64,000 bases of DNA from Gemmatimonadota bacterium (GTDB lineage: Bacteria > Gemmatimonadota > Gemmatimonadetes > Longimicrobiales > Gaopeijiaceae). The stretch's first letter is position 1. The number at the start of each line of letters is the position of its first letter. Positions 8,190 through 16,222 of the stretch are shown one piece after another. A program made the position numbers and the translations under genes. Under the pieces are notes generated by a model. It saw nothing but the letters and a program-made list of their open reading frames with translations, did not search any database and had not been told where the DNA came from. The stretch covers positions 1-64,000 of the forward strand of contig JAQBXY010000007.1 of the NCBI GenBank assembly GCA_027623325.1, in the 5' to 3' direction.

Positions 8190-8707
8190 TTCTCCTCTTC
8201 GTCCGCGGACGCTTCTGCGGCCGGGGCGTCGTCGGCGGAAGCCTCAGGCGCCTCCGCAGCTTCGGCGGCCGCTGCAACGGCCTCGGCAGCCTTCGCTTCC
8301 TCGGCAGCCTTCGCCTCAGCGGCGGCGGCCTCAGCAACTGCGGCGTCGGCGGCCTTCGCGTCGGCAGCAACCTTCTGCTCGACGGCGCGGCGCGAAGCCA
8401 GTTCCTCGGCCCGCTTGGCCTGACGCGCTTCCGCGTCTTCGGCCCCGATCACGAGGGTGGCGTCTCCGCCCCTGCGTGCCTTGGAGATGAGCGACTTGAC
8501 GGTACCGGACGGACTGGCACCGGCGGTCAGCCAGTGATCGACGCGCTCGAGGTCCACAACCAACCGGGCGGGGTGCGAGAGCGGCTTGTAATAGCCGAGC
8601 GTCTCGACGAAACGGCCGTCGCGCGGTGAAGCGCTGTCAGCCACCACAATCCGATAATGGGGCGTCTTCTTCCGGCCCATGCGCCGGAGACGAATACGTG
8701 CAGGCAT
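8180..8707 (-). CDS. rpsP: 30S ribosomal protein S16 with Ala/Glu-rich tail
   Basis: The first about 80 residues are a normal S16 (MPARIRLRRMGRKKTPHYRI, DGRFVETLGYYKP, DHWLTAGASPSGTVKSL). Residues about 85-175 form a long low-complexity tail of Ala, Glu, Lys and Asp, starting charged and helical (AEDAEARQAKRAEELASRRA) and ending acidic (ASADEEEKSE). This doubles the usual length of about 80-90 residues. Comparable tails are known in S16 of Bacteroidetes-type lineages; the function is unknown. It heads the rpsP-rimM-trmD block, starts at ATG, and follows dinB after 131 bp with no clear promoter. Confidence 0.95.
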   Translation of the reverse strand: MPARIRLRRMGRKKTPHYRIVVADSASPRDGRFVETLGYYKPLSHPARLVVDLERVDHWLTAGASPSGTVKSLISKARRGGDATLVIGAEDAEARQAKRAEELASRRAVEQKVAADAKAADAAVAEAAAAEAKAAEEAKAAEAVAAAAEAAEAPEASADDAPAAEASADEEEKSE

Positions 8708-8838
8708 CTTCTATCTACTATTCCTGGCTCTGTGTTCTCGCTCCGACTCAACCGGGAGCGCCACCCTGCGGCCCGATTGGCCGGAAAATGGGTAGACGCA
8801 AACAATAAAGGAGTGGGGCGCGGCTGTACAGCGATGGG

Positions 8839-9315
8839 TCAGTCGAATTCGTAGTTCGGTGGTGCCTGGCCAGAGCCGACCTGGCCAATTTCAATGGTCG
8901 CCTTGAAGTAGTTCTCGCCCCGAACAGGCGCCCCTGCGACCCTTCGAAGCATCGCGATTTGCCCGACGTGCGTAAGCGCATCGGCAAAGGGACCCTGCAG
9001 CAACTTCGTCTCGGGTCGGCCCAACGGCTCGGGCGAAGCCAGCCGGGCATCGACGGCGGCCAGCCCGGCGAAGAACCGTTCTACCTGGGCGTCCCAGTCA
9101 TCCGACTTGGTCTCGCTCCACCGATATTCGCCGTCGGCTAGAGCGAGTCCCCAGGCGAAAAGGTCGCCCATGTGTGCCAGAATCTGGACGGCGGTTCGAG
9201 AGCCGCCCCCGGCTGTTGTGGCTCCAAAACCCTCGGGGGCGTCGCGAAGCGCCTTTCCTCCGCGGTAGGCGATGGTCGCGAGTGTGTGACGGAGCATCGT
9301 GCGTTCGTCGCTCAT
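8839..9315 (-). CDS. DinB family protein
   Basis: This 158-residue protein has the DinB/YfiT-like four-helix pattern. Potential metal-binding histidines are in AVQILAHMGDLFAWGLAL and DALTHVGQIAMLRRVAG. Members include bacillithiol or mycothiol transferases and damage-inducible proteins of unknown function; no substrate is inferred. The start MSDERTMLRH at 9315 is chosen because ATG overlaps the preceding TGA in an ATGA junction with the BNR-protein gene; the longer frame (to 9495) would lie inside that gene. Translation is probably coupled. Confidence 0.85.
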   Translation of the reverse strand: MSDERTMLRHTLATIAYRGGKALRDAPEGFGATTAGGGSRTAVQILAHMGDLFAWGLALADGEYRWSETKSDDWDAQVERFFAGLAAVDARLASPEPLGRPETKLLQGPFADALTHVGQIAMLRRVAGAPVRGENYFKATIEIGQVGSGQAPPNYEFD

Positions 9316-12300
9316 GCTCCTTCTCCGTCCGAGACGATGGCCGGCCGCCCCAGCGCCTGCAGGCGGTCGTTCAAGAGGTTGAGCTCCCCATCGAGGAACT
9401 GTTGGATTGCCAGCTTCGCGTCCTCCAGACGTTCGGTCAGGACCTGGTGAACCTGGCGCTGTGCGACGGTCGGAGCGAAATCCGACCCCTTCCAATCCAC
9501 ATCCGACGCGAGCGAGCTGAACCGCCCAAAGAGCTGCATGGGATTTCGGAAGGAGTCCTCCCGAGCTCCCGTCAGGTGAACGTCGACCAGCCGGTTCTCC
9601 AGCGTCGTCGCCACCGTGGCGAGCCGATCGACCTCGGCGCGGACCTCCGACGCGGCGGCGTCACGCGCCAGGGCGGCTCCAGCCGCCTGAAGCTGGACCC
9701 TGGTGTGCTCCATCCGCTCGATCGACGCCGTGATGTCGGAGATCTGGTCGCGCATCTGGAGGCTGAACGCCACTTGAGCCTCGATATCGGCCAGCGTTCC
9801 CGTCGAATAGGGGTCCTTGCGCACCTCGATCGGTGTCTGGAACTCCTCGCCGGCGATGGTGACCCGTGCGGTATAGGCGCCGGGTACAGCCAGCGGCCCG
9901 CGCTGACCGCGAATGAGGTCGATGTCCCATACGTAGACGACTCGGTCTGCTCCCTGTTCGAGCGGCACCCAGTCGCGGCCGGGCGGTTTGGTGTAGAAAC
10001 GGGGTAGTGTCGGAGCCGTGTGTCTCAGGTCCCAATACACCCGATTGATCCCGGGCCGGCCCGACCCGCTCAACGCGCGCACGACGTTGCCGGCTCCGTC
10101 CTCGATCGTGATCGACACGCGGCTCACGGCGTCCCCGGCGACGAAGTAGTCGATGTCGGCACCGTACTGGGGATCTCGCCCCGTGCTCATGCTCGACTCG
10201 GTCTTGATGCCCTGGACCTCCTGCCAACGGTAGGTCGGGCGCACGTCGAAGAGTGTGTGGGAGGCCATCGACGCGCCGTCGAGGGCTCGAAGAGAGCCGA
10301 TGTCGTCGAGGATATAGAAACCCCGCCCGTACGTGGCGACGACCAGGTCGTCGAAGTCAGGCTGGACCACCAGCCAATACACCGGCGCGGGCGGCATATC
10401 GAGCCGCAGGTTGGTCCAGTGCGCACCGTCGTCGAGCGTCATCCAGACGGCGTTGTCCGTCCCCGCGAAGAGCATGCCCGGACGTTTCGGATCCTCCCGG
10501 ACCACGTGCACGAAGGAGTGCGGAGAAGTGGGGATACCGTCACTGATCTTCCTCCACCTCCGCCCGTAGTCCTCTGTCTTGAAGATCCACGGGTCGAAGT
10601 CACCCATCTGGTGGAGATCGACCGACACGTAGGCCGTCCCGGCATCGAATCGGCTCGGTTCCACATTGGCGATCGTCCCCCAAGGGGGGAGGTCCGGGAG
10701 GTTGGACGTGAGGTTGGTCCAGCTCGCTCCCCCGTCGCGCGTGAGTTGGACCTGTCCATCGTTCGTACCGACCCAGATGGTGCCCGCTTCGAGCGGAGAC
10801 TCGGCGATCGCGAACACCAGCGACCCGTCGTAGGTCATCAGGTTGTCGATCGCGACGCCACCCGAGGACTGCTGGTGGTCCTTGAGGTTCAGCGTCAGAT
10901 CGGGGCTGATTTCCTGCCAGGAATGTCCGCCGTCCTCGGTCCGATGAACGTATTGGCTGCCCACATAGACGACGTCGGAGTCGTGAGGTGAGATGTGGAT
11001 CGGGAAGTTCCAATGCCACCGATACTTCATGTCGGCCGGCGCCCATCCGTACCCCGCTTCGGGCCAAACCCTGACGTTGCGTACCTGCTTGTTCCGATGG
11101 TCGTAGATCTCGAGACCGCCGTCATAACAACCCGACCACACGATGTTGGCATCGTCCGGGAGCGGCTGCGCAAAGCCGGATTCGCACCCACCGACGTCCT
11201 GCCAGAGCCCGAGCGGAATCGATCCGGTGCGGGAGTTCGATGGCCCACGGTACGAGTACCCGTCCTGCCGGTTGCCGTAGACGTTGTAGGGCACCTCGTT
11301 GTCGACCGCGACGTGATACATCTGCGCCACGGGGAGCCTGTGATTGCGGAACGTCCGACCGTCGAGAGCCACGTTGGTATTACCCACGTCGTCGCCGACC
11401 ATGATGCGCTTGGGATCGGTCGGGTCGATCCAGATGTCGTGCGTGTCGCCTCCGCCGTTTCCAGGGTTCGCGACGAGCGTGCGGCCTCCATCGACCGACA
11501 CGCTGTACCGGACGCTGATGAAGTAGATCTTGTCGGCGTTCTCGGGATCGACACCGATGCGCGTGTAATAAGGCGCACGCTCGTTCATGGTGTGGTTCGT
11601 GGACACGTGAGTCCACGTCCGCCCGTAGTTGTCCGAACGGTACAGCCGCGGTGCGTCCTCTTCCGTGAGGGCGTACACTCGCCCGGGCTCACTCGGCGCC
11701 ACTTCGACGGCGATCTTGCCGATGGTCTGTCCCCCCTCGAGCGGGAGTCCGCGTCCGACCGAGGAAACCCGCTCCCACGTGTCACCGCTATCGGTGGATC
11801 GCCAAACGCCCGAATCGGGGCCACCCGAGTCGAGGCCCCAGGTATTGATGTGGATGTCCCAGATCGCCGCATAGAGGAAGCGCGGATTGCCGGTATCCAT
11901 AGCCAGATCGATACACCCCGACTCTTCGCTCACGTGGAGGACCAACTCCCAGTTGTCACCACCGTCTTGGGTGCGATAGACACCCCGAGATGGCTGTGGA
12001 CCGTAGGTGTGGCCCAACGCGCAGGCATACACGATGTCGGGGTTGGTGGGATGCACTCGAATCCGACCGATTCTCCCCGTATCCTCGAGACCCATGTGCT
12101 CCCACGTCGCTCCGGCATCCGTCGATTTGTAGATGCCGTCTCCCATGGCGTGGGCCGGACGGATCAGGAACGTCTCACCGGTCCCCACCCATATCTGATT
12201 GAAGTCCGACGGAGCCATCGCCAACGCCGAAACGGACGAGGCTTCCTGGTCGTCGAAGATGGGCCGCCATCGCACACCGCCGTCGTCCGTCTTGAAGAGG

Positions 12301-12539
12301 CCACCGGACGCCGCTCCCGCGTACATGACCAGCGGTTCACCTGGCTCGCCCATGACCGAAATGATTCGGTTTCCGTCGGGGCCGATGAAGCGATACGACA
12401 GCCCTGACAGCAGTGCCGGATCGACCTCCTGCGCCACCAAGGCAGGGGCAGACACCCCCAGGAAAACAGGGAGCGCTCCAGCCAGAAGCCAGCGCGGCGC
12501 GGCACACGCCCGAAAAGGTGTTCTTGAAACGGAAGGCAC
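9312..12539 (-). CDS. large secreted BNR/VPS10-fold beta-propeller protein
   Basis: This 1075-residue protein has a signal peptide (WLLAGALPVFLGVSAPALVAQ). Most of it is a beta-propeller marked by repeated Asp-box-like motifs: STDAGATWEHM, TQDGGDNWELV, STDSGDTWERV, SDNYGRTWTHV, TEDGGHSWQEI, TRDGGASWTNL and TEDYGRRWRKI. The last about 300 residues are a different, partly helical domain (QVAFSLQMRDQISDITASIE). Such proteins are often named sialidase-like or VPS10 glycosyl hydrolases, but no catalytic residues are evident, so enzyme activity is unproven. GTG 12539 is preferred over TTG 12575 because AGGA lies 6 nt before it. Coupled to dinB. Confidence 0.85.
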   Translation of the reverse strand: MPSVSRTPFRACAAPRWLLAGALPVFLGVSAPALVAQEVDPALLSGLSYRFIGPDGNRIISVMGEPGEPLVMYAGAASGGLFKTDDGGVRWRPIFDDQEASSVSALAMAPSDFNQIWVGTGETFLIRPAHAMGDGIYKSTDAGATWEHMGLEDTGRIGRIRVHPTNPDIVYACALGHTYGPQPSRGVYRTQDGGDNWELVLHVSEESGCIDLAMDTGNPRFLYAAIWDIHINTWGLDSGGPDSGVWRSTDSGDTWERVSSVGRGLPLEGGQTIGKIAVEVAPSEPGRVYALTEEDAPRLYRSDNYGRTWTHVSTNHTMNERAPYYTRIGVDPENADKIYFISVRYSVSVDGGRTLVANPGNGGGDTHDIWIDPTDPKRIMVGDDVGNTNVALDGRTFRNHRLPVAQMYHVAVDNEVPYNVYGNRQDGYSYRGPSNSRTGSIPLGLWQDVGGCESGFAQPLPDDANIVWSGCYDGGLEIYDHRNKQVRNVRVWPEAGYGWAPADMKYRWHWNFPIHISPHDSDVVYVGSQYVHRTEDGGHSWQEISPDLTLNLKDHQQSSGGVAIDNLMTYDGSLVFAIAESPLEAGTIWVGTNDGQVQLTRDGGASWTNLTSNLPDLPPWGTIANVEPSRFDAGTAYVSVDLHQMGDFDPWIFKTEDYGRRWRKISDGIPTSPHSFVHVVREDPKRPGMLFAGTDNAVWMTLDDGAHWTNLRLDMPPAPVYWLVVQPDFDDLVVATYGRGFYILDDIGSLRALDGASMASHTLFDVRPTYRWQEVQGIKTESSMSTGRDPQYGADIDYFVAGDAVSRVSITIEDGAGNVVRALSGSGRPGINRVYWDLRHTAPTLPRFYTKPPGRDWVPLEQGADRVVYVWDIDLIRGQRGPLAVPGAYTARVTIAGEEFQTPIEVRKDPYSTGTLADIEAQVAFSLQMRDQISDITASIERMEHTRVQLQAAGAALARDAAASEVRAEVDRLATVATTLENRLVDVHLTGAREDSFRNPMQLFGRFSSLASDVDWKGSDFAPTVAQRQVHQVLTERLEDAKLAIQQFLDGELNLLNDRLQALGRPAIVSDGEGA

Positions 12540-12548
12540 GATTCGTCC

Positions 12549-12574
12549 TGCTCCTTGAGGGTCGGTCAGGAGCA
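12549..12574 (-). promoter_or_regulatory. hairpin covering the BNR-gene ribosome binding site
   Basis: TGCTCCT and AGGAGCA form a perfect 7-bp inverted repeat with a 12-nt loop in the 48-bp gap between ffh and the BNR gene. On the minus strand the 3' arm contains AGGAG, the purine-rich part of the likely Shine-Dalgarno before GTG 12539. If it forms in the mRNA it would hide part of the ribosome binding site. Function is inferred only. Confidence 0.4.
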
Positions 12575-12587
12575 AGAAACTACGGCG

Positions 12588-13928
12588 TCACCGCCCGAAC
12601 GGCATATCCGGCATCCCGCCACCCATGCCGCCCATCATGCCCTTCATCTGCTTCATGAACTTCTGCATTTCGGCGAACTGCTTCATGAGCCGATTGACCT
12701 CGGCGACAGGACGGCCACTTCCTTTCGCAATCCGTGCGCGCCGCGATCCGTTGAGCAGCTTCGGATTTCGGCGCTCTTCGGGGGTCATCGACAGGATGAT
12801 CGCCTCGACGTGTTTGAAGCGTTTCGCATCCAGGTTCGCCGTGGGGATCTTCATTCGGCTCGCACCCGGGATCAGCTTCAGCAGCTGATCGATGGGGCCC
12901 ATCTTCTGGATCTGTTTCATTGCGACGAGAAAGTCTTCGAGCGTAAAGCGTCCTTGTCCCAGGACCTTTTCCTGGAGCTGAGCCTGATCCTTGTCGTCGA
13001 TGGCTGTCTGGGCGCGCTCGACAAGCCCGACCACGTCGCCCATCTGCAGGATGCGCCCGGCGAGCCGCTGCGGATCTGCAGTATCGAGGTCATCGATCCC
13101 CTCCCCGACACCCACGAATTTGATGGGCTTGCCCGTGATGCTACGGATCGAGAGGGCCGCACCACCACGCGCGTCCCCGTCCATCTTGGTCATGACGATG
13201 CCCGTGATGCCCAACGCGTCGTCGAAGCCCTTGGCGATCGTGACGGCTTCCTGCCCCGTCATGGCGTCGGCGACGAGCAGGACTTCGGTCGCCTCCACGG
13301 CGTCGCGCACACGGCGAAGCTCATCCATGAGCGCGTCGTCGATCTGGAGCCGTCCCGCCGTATCGACGATCAACACGGAGTGCTTCTCCTCGACCGCCCG
13401 CTCCCTGGCCTCCCGCGCAGCGGCCACGGGATCGCCGCCGAACGTACCGGCGAAGACCGGAGCGCCGATCTGACGCCCCAACGTCTGGAGCTGCTCGATG
13501 GCCGCAGGCCGCTGAAGGTCGCACGCCGCTAGCAGGGGCGTCTTGCCGTCGCGACCAAGCCGGCGGGCCAGCTTGGCGGCGGTGGTCGTCTTACCCGCGC
13601 CCTGGAGGCCCACCATCAAGATGACCGTGGGGCCCAAAGCCGCCCGCTCGAGCTCGGCCCGCCCCTCCCCGAAGAGATTGGCCAGCTCATCGTGCACGAT
13701 CTTGACGATTTGCTGACCAGGCGACACGGCCTTGAGAACGGCCTCTCCGAGAGCACGCTCCTGAACTCGTGCCAGGAAGTCGCGTGTCACCTGGAAGTTC
13801 ACATCGGCTTCCAGCAAGACTCTGCGAACCTCGCGGAGCCCCTCCTTGATCATCGCTTCGTTGAGGACGCCCCGCTGACGCAGCTTCTTCAGCGCACCAT
13901 CGAGTTTGCTTCCTAATTCGTCGAACAC
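12588..13928 (-). CDS. ffh: signal recognition particle GTPase Ffh
   Basis: Ffh binds 4.5S RNA and signal sequences of nascent membrane and secreted proteins and docks with FtsY. The 446-residue protein shows the N domain (FDELGSKLDGALKKLRQRG), the G domain with GLQGAGKTTTAAKLA, VDTAGRLQ and TKMDGDARGG, and the M domain ending in a Met/Gly-rich stretch. GTG 13928 is chosen because homologues begin at this FDEL segment; a longer frame would run into purA. It starts 5 bp after the purA stop. The usual downstream neighbour rpsP is displaced by about 3.9 kb. Confidence 0.96.
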   Translation of the reverse strand: MFDELGSKLDGALKKLRQRGVLNEAMIKEGLREVRRVLLEADVNFQVTRDFLARVQERALGEAVLKAVSPGQQIVKIVHDELANLFGEGRAELERAALGPTVILMVGLQGAGKTTTAAKLARRLGRDGKTPLLAACDLQRPAAIEQLQTLGRQIGAPVFAGTFGGDPVAAAREARERAVEEKHSVLIVDTAGRLQIDDALMDELRRVRDAVEATEVLLVADAMTGQEAVTIAKGFDDALGITGIVMTKMDGDARGGAALSIRSITGKPIKFVGVGEGIDDLDTADPQRLAGRILQMGDVVGLVERAQTAIDDKDQAQLQEKVLGQGRFTLEDFLVAMKQIQKMGPIDQLLKLIPGASRMKIPTANLDAKRFKHVEAIILSMTPEERRNPKLLNGSRRARIAKGSGRPVAEVNRLMKQFAEMQKFMKQMKGMMGGMGGGMPDMPFGR

Positions 13929-13933
13929 TGGGG

Positions 13934-15220
13934 TCAGCCGACCGGAATGATCTGACTCCGTTTGCTGCCCACCGATACCCAATCCACCGGCGCGTTGGTC
14001 AGCTCTTCAATCCGGTCCAAATAAGCACGAGCGTTCTTCGGCAGATCCTCGAGTTTCCGTACGTGACCGGTCGGCGATTCCCACCCGGGCATGGTCTCGT
14101 AGACAGGCTCCACGGCCGAGAGTGACCAGGTGTCAGCCGGAAACCGCTCCGTGACACTCCCGTCGGGCATCCGATAGGCCGTGGCGATCTGAAGCTCGGA
14201 CAGCGTATCGAGAACATCGAGCTTCGTGACGGCCACGCCGGTCAGGCCGTTCACTTGCGAGGCATAGCGGGTCAGAACCGAGTCGAACCAGCCGCAACGT
14301 CGTGGGCGACCCGTGGTCGCTCCGAATTCTGCCCCAAGCTCCCGAATGTGCGCGTCCATCTCCGGCTCGAACGCGCTCGGGAGCGGCCCCTCACCGACCC
14401 GCGTGGTGTAAGCCTTCACGACCCCGATTACCCGATCGATCGATGTCGGCCCGATCCCGGTCCCCGTCGCGGCCGCCGCCGCGGTCGTGTTCGAGGAAGT
14501 AACGAAGGGGTAGGTCCCGTGGTCGAGGTCCAGCGCCGTACCCTGAGCACCTTCGAGGAGCACCCGGCGGTCGGCCTTTAGCGCCGCGCTGATTTCGGGG
14601 CCTACGTCGGTCGCGAGTGACAGGAGTCGCTCGCCGAGAGCCAAGGTGACGTCCATCGCACGATCGAGCTCCTCGGTGCCGACACCCATCTCGTTCAGGC
14701 GTTCACAGATGCGCGCCTTGGCAGCATCGATCCGCTGCACGAGGCGCCCAGGGTTCGCGAGATCCGCGACCCGAACACCGCGGCGGCCCGCCTTGTCCTC
14801 GTATGCCGGGCCAATACCCCGACCGGTCGTACCGATCTTCTCTGCGGCGGAGTCCTCGAGTGCCTTATCCATCATCTTGTGATAGGGCATCAAGAGCTGC
14901 GCCCGCCGGCTCACGCCGACACGACCCTCCATGTCGATGCCGCGGGCGACCAACGCGTCGTACTCCTCGAAGAACTGCTGCACGTCGAGGACGACCCCGT
15001 TCCCCAACAGGCATCGTTTGCCCTCGTGCAGAATTCCTGACGGAATCTGGTGGAGAATGAACTCCGCGCTCCCGACGTGCACCGTATGGCCGGCGTTCGC
15101 ACCGCCCTGGTAGCGCGCCACGATGTCCACGTTCTCGGCGAGCACGTCGACGATCTTGCCCTTGCCTTCGTCGCCCCACTGGCAGCCGACGATGACGGTG
15201 CACAAACCCTGATCAGGCAT
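13934..15220 (-). CDS. purA: adenylosuccinate synthetase
   Basis: This enzyme joins IMP and aspartate using GTP, the first step from IMP to AMP. The 428-residue protein has the N-terminal VIVGCQWGDEGKGKIVD loop, GGANAGHTVH, TTGRGIGPAYEDKAGRRG and GVAVTKLDVLD (the guanine-specific TKLD). ATG 15220 is preferred to TTG 15232 because a GGGGAG Shine-Dalgarno lies 4 nt before it. A terminator-like hairpin ends only 18 nt upstream, so the gene may be regulated by attenuation. It is followed at once by ffh. Confidence 0.96.
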   Translation of the reverse strand: MPDQGLCTVIVGCQWGDEGKGKIVDVLAENVDIVARYQGGANAGHTVHVGSAEFILHQIPSGILHEGKRCLLGNGVVLDVQQFFEEYDALVARGIDMEGRVGVSRRAQLLMPYHKMMDKALEDSAAEKIGTTGRGIGPAYEDKAGRRGVRVADLANPGRLVQRIDAAKARICERLNEMGVGTEELDRAMDVTLALGERLLSLATDVGPEISAALKADRRVLLEGAQGTALDLDHGTYPFVTSSNTTAAAAATGTGIGPTSIDRVIGVVKAYTTRVGEGPLPSAFEPEMDAHIRELGAEFGATTGRPRRCGWFDSVLTRYASQVNGLTGVAVTKLDVLDTLSELQIATAYRMPDGSVTERFPADTWSLSAVEPVYETMPGWESPTGHVRKLEDLPKNARAYLDRIEELTNAPVDWVSVGSKRSQIIPVG

Positions 15221-15230
15221 TGAACTCCCC

Positions 15231-15270
15231 AAAAAGAAACGGACCCACCCCCTGCGGGGGATGGGTCCGT
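15231..15270 (-). terminator. intrinsic terminator or attenuator before purA
   Basis: Read on the minus strand, a stem of 9+5 base pairs (ACGGACCCA, then CCCCC/GGGGG with one bulged base and a 3-nt loop) spans 15270-15239 and is followed by TTTCTTTTT at 15238-15231 (overlapping the stem base). This is a textbook rho-independent terminator. The T-run ends 11 nt before the purA ATG and abuts its GGGGAG Shine-Dalgarno, leaving no room for a promoter between. It either ends the trpS-pilT-dapA transcript or controls read-through into purA. Confidence 0.8.
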
Positions 15271-15305
15271 GACCGCTGTATCCTTTGGGAAAAGCTAGGC
15301 GGGGC

Positions 15306-16220
15306 TCATGGGGGTGTCAACGAAGCCTCGCGAAGCAGTTCGGCAGTGCCCAACAGTCGCCGGATTTCGTCGATCCGGCCCGGCGGCGACGGCTCCAACG
15401 GCGGCCTCGGTGGCCCACCGTACAACCCCAGCATGTCCAGCGCGGCTTTCACTCCTGGCACGCCCATCCCACCGACGATCTCTTGATGGATAGGAGCGAT
15501 CCTCTCCTGGACTCGCCCGGCGTCTGCCGTGCGCCCTTCGGCGTGCGCGACCGATATCTCTGCGGCCTCGGCAGCCGCGAGGAGACCCACTGCGACGATC
15601 CCACCGACTGCGCCGGTCTCGAGGGCCCCATACAAGAGCGCTCCGCTTCCCACCAGCACCTGGAAGTCGTCAGCCGAATGTTCGACCAGCTCGCCGACCA
15701 ACTCCAGCTTTCCGCGAGAGTCCTTGATCCCGACGATATTCGGATGCTGCGACAGGTCCTCGACGAGACCCGTCGGAAGGTCGAGCGTGCTCAACCTCAA
15801 CGGAACCTGGTAGATGAGGACCGGAACGGGCGACGCATCTGCGACCGCCTTGTAGTGCCGCGCCAGGACCGCCGGCGACATCGCACCCTTGAAGTAGGCG
15901 GGGGGGCTCACGAGGACCGCATCGGCCCCGAACTCCGCGGCCTGCCGGGTCAGGTGGATCGTGTGGCGGGTCGCCTCCGAGCCCGTACCCATGATGACGA
16001 TCTTGCCCTCGGGCACCACGTCAGCGGCCGCCTCCAGCAGCGTCACCCGCTCGGCTTCGTCCAGAAAGACCGACTCACCCGTCGAGCCCGCGATGAGAAT
16101 GCCGCTGATGGGGTGTTCGAACCAGCGCCTCAGATTCGAGCGGAAGGCGACGACATCGACGTCGCCGGTCACCTTGTCGAACGGAGTGGTTACCGGCAGA
16201 AACGTTCCCGCGAAGTTCAA
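15306..16220 (-). CDS. DapA/HOGA-like class I aldolase
   Basis: This 304-residue TIM-barrel protein belongs to the dihydrodipicolinate synthase/N-acetylneuraminate lyase superfamily. Lys166 in IVGIKDSRG is the Schiff-base lysine and Tyr137 in LIYQVP the catalytic tyrosine. The GSTGE motif (45-49), with Ser in place of the first Thr of GTTGE, recalls 4-hydroxy-2-oxoglutarate aldolases, so dapA is not assigned. The TTG start is supported by a strong Shine-Dalgarno (GGGAGG, 6 nt) and lies 2 bp after the pilT-like stop. Substrate is unknown. Confidence 0.8.
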   Translation of the reverse strand: MNFAGTFLPVTTPFDKVTGDVDVVAFRSNLRRWFEHPISGILIAGSTGESVFLDEAERVTLLEAAADVVPEGKIVIMGTGSEATRHTIHLTRQAAEFGADAVLVSPPAYFKGAMSPAVLARHYKAVADASPVPVLIYQVPLRLSTLDLPTGLVEDLSQHPNIVGIKDSRGKLELVGELVEHSADDFQVLVGSGALLYGALETGAVGGIVAVGLLAAAEAAEISVAHAEGRTADAGRVQERIAPIHQEIVGGMGVPGVKAALDMLGLYGGPPRPPLEPSPPGRIDEIRRLLGTAELLREASLTPP

Positions 16221-16222
16221 GG

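Noticed and set aside
8157-8423. Plus-strand Ser/Ala-rich reading frame
   Set aside because: It is the reverse complement of the low-complexity S16 tail, so its composition is a by-product.
10995-12407. Plus-strand reading frame of 470 codons
   Set aside because: Antisense to the BNR-protein gene, which has clear Asp-box repeats. The other frame shows no fold or signal.
15306-16220. Naming the aldolase as dapA
   Set aside because: GSTGE and YQVP differ from the DapA pattern and there is no lysine-pathway neighbour.
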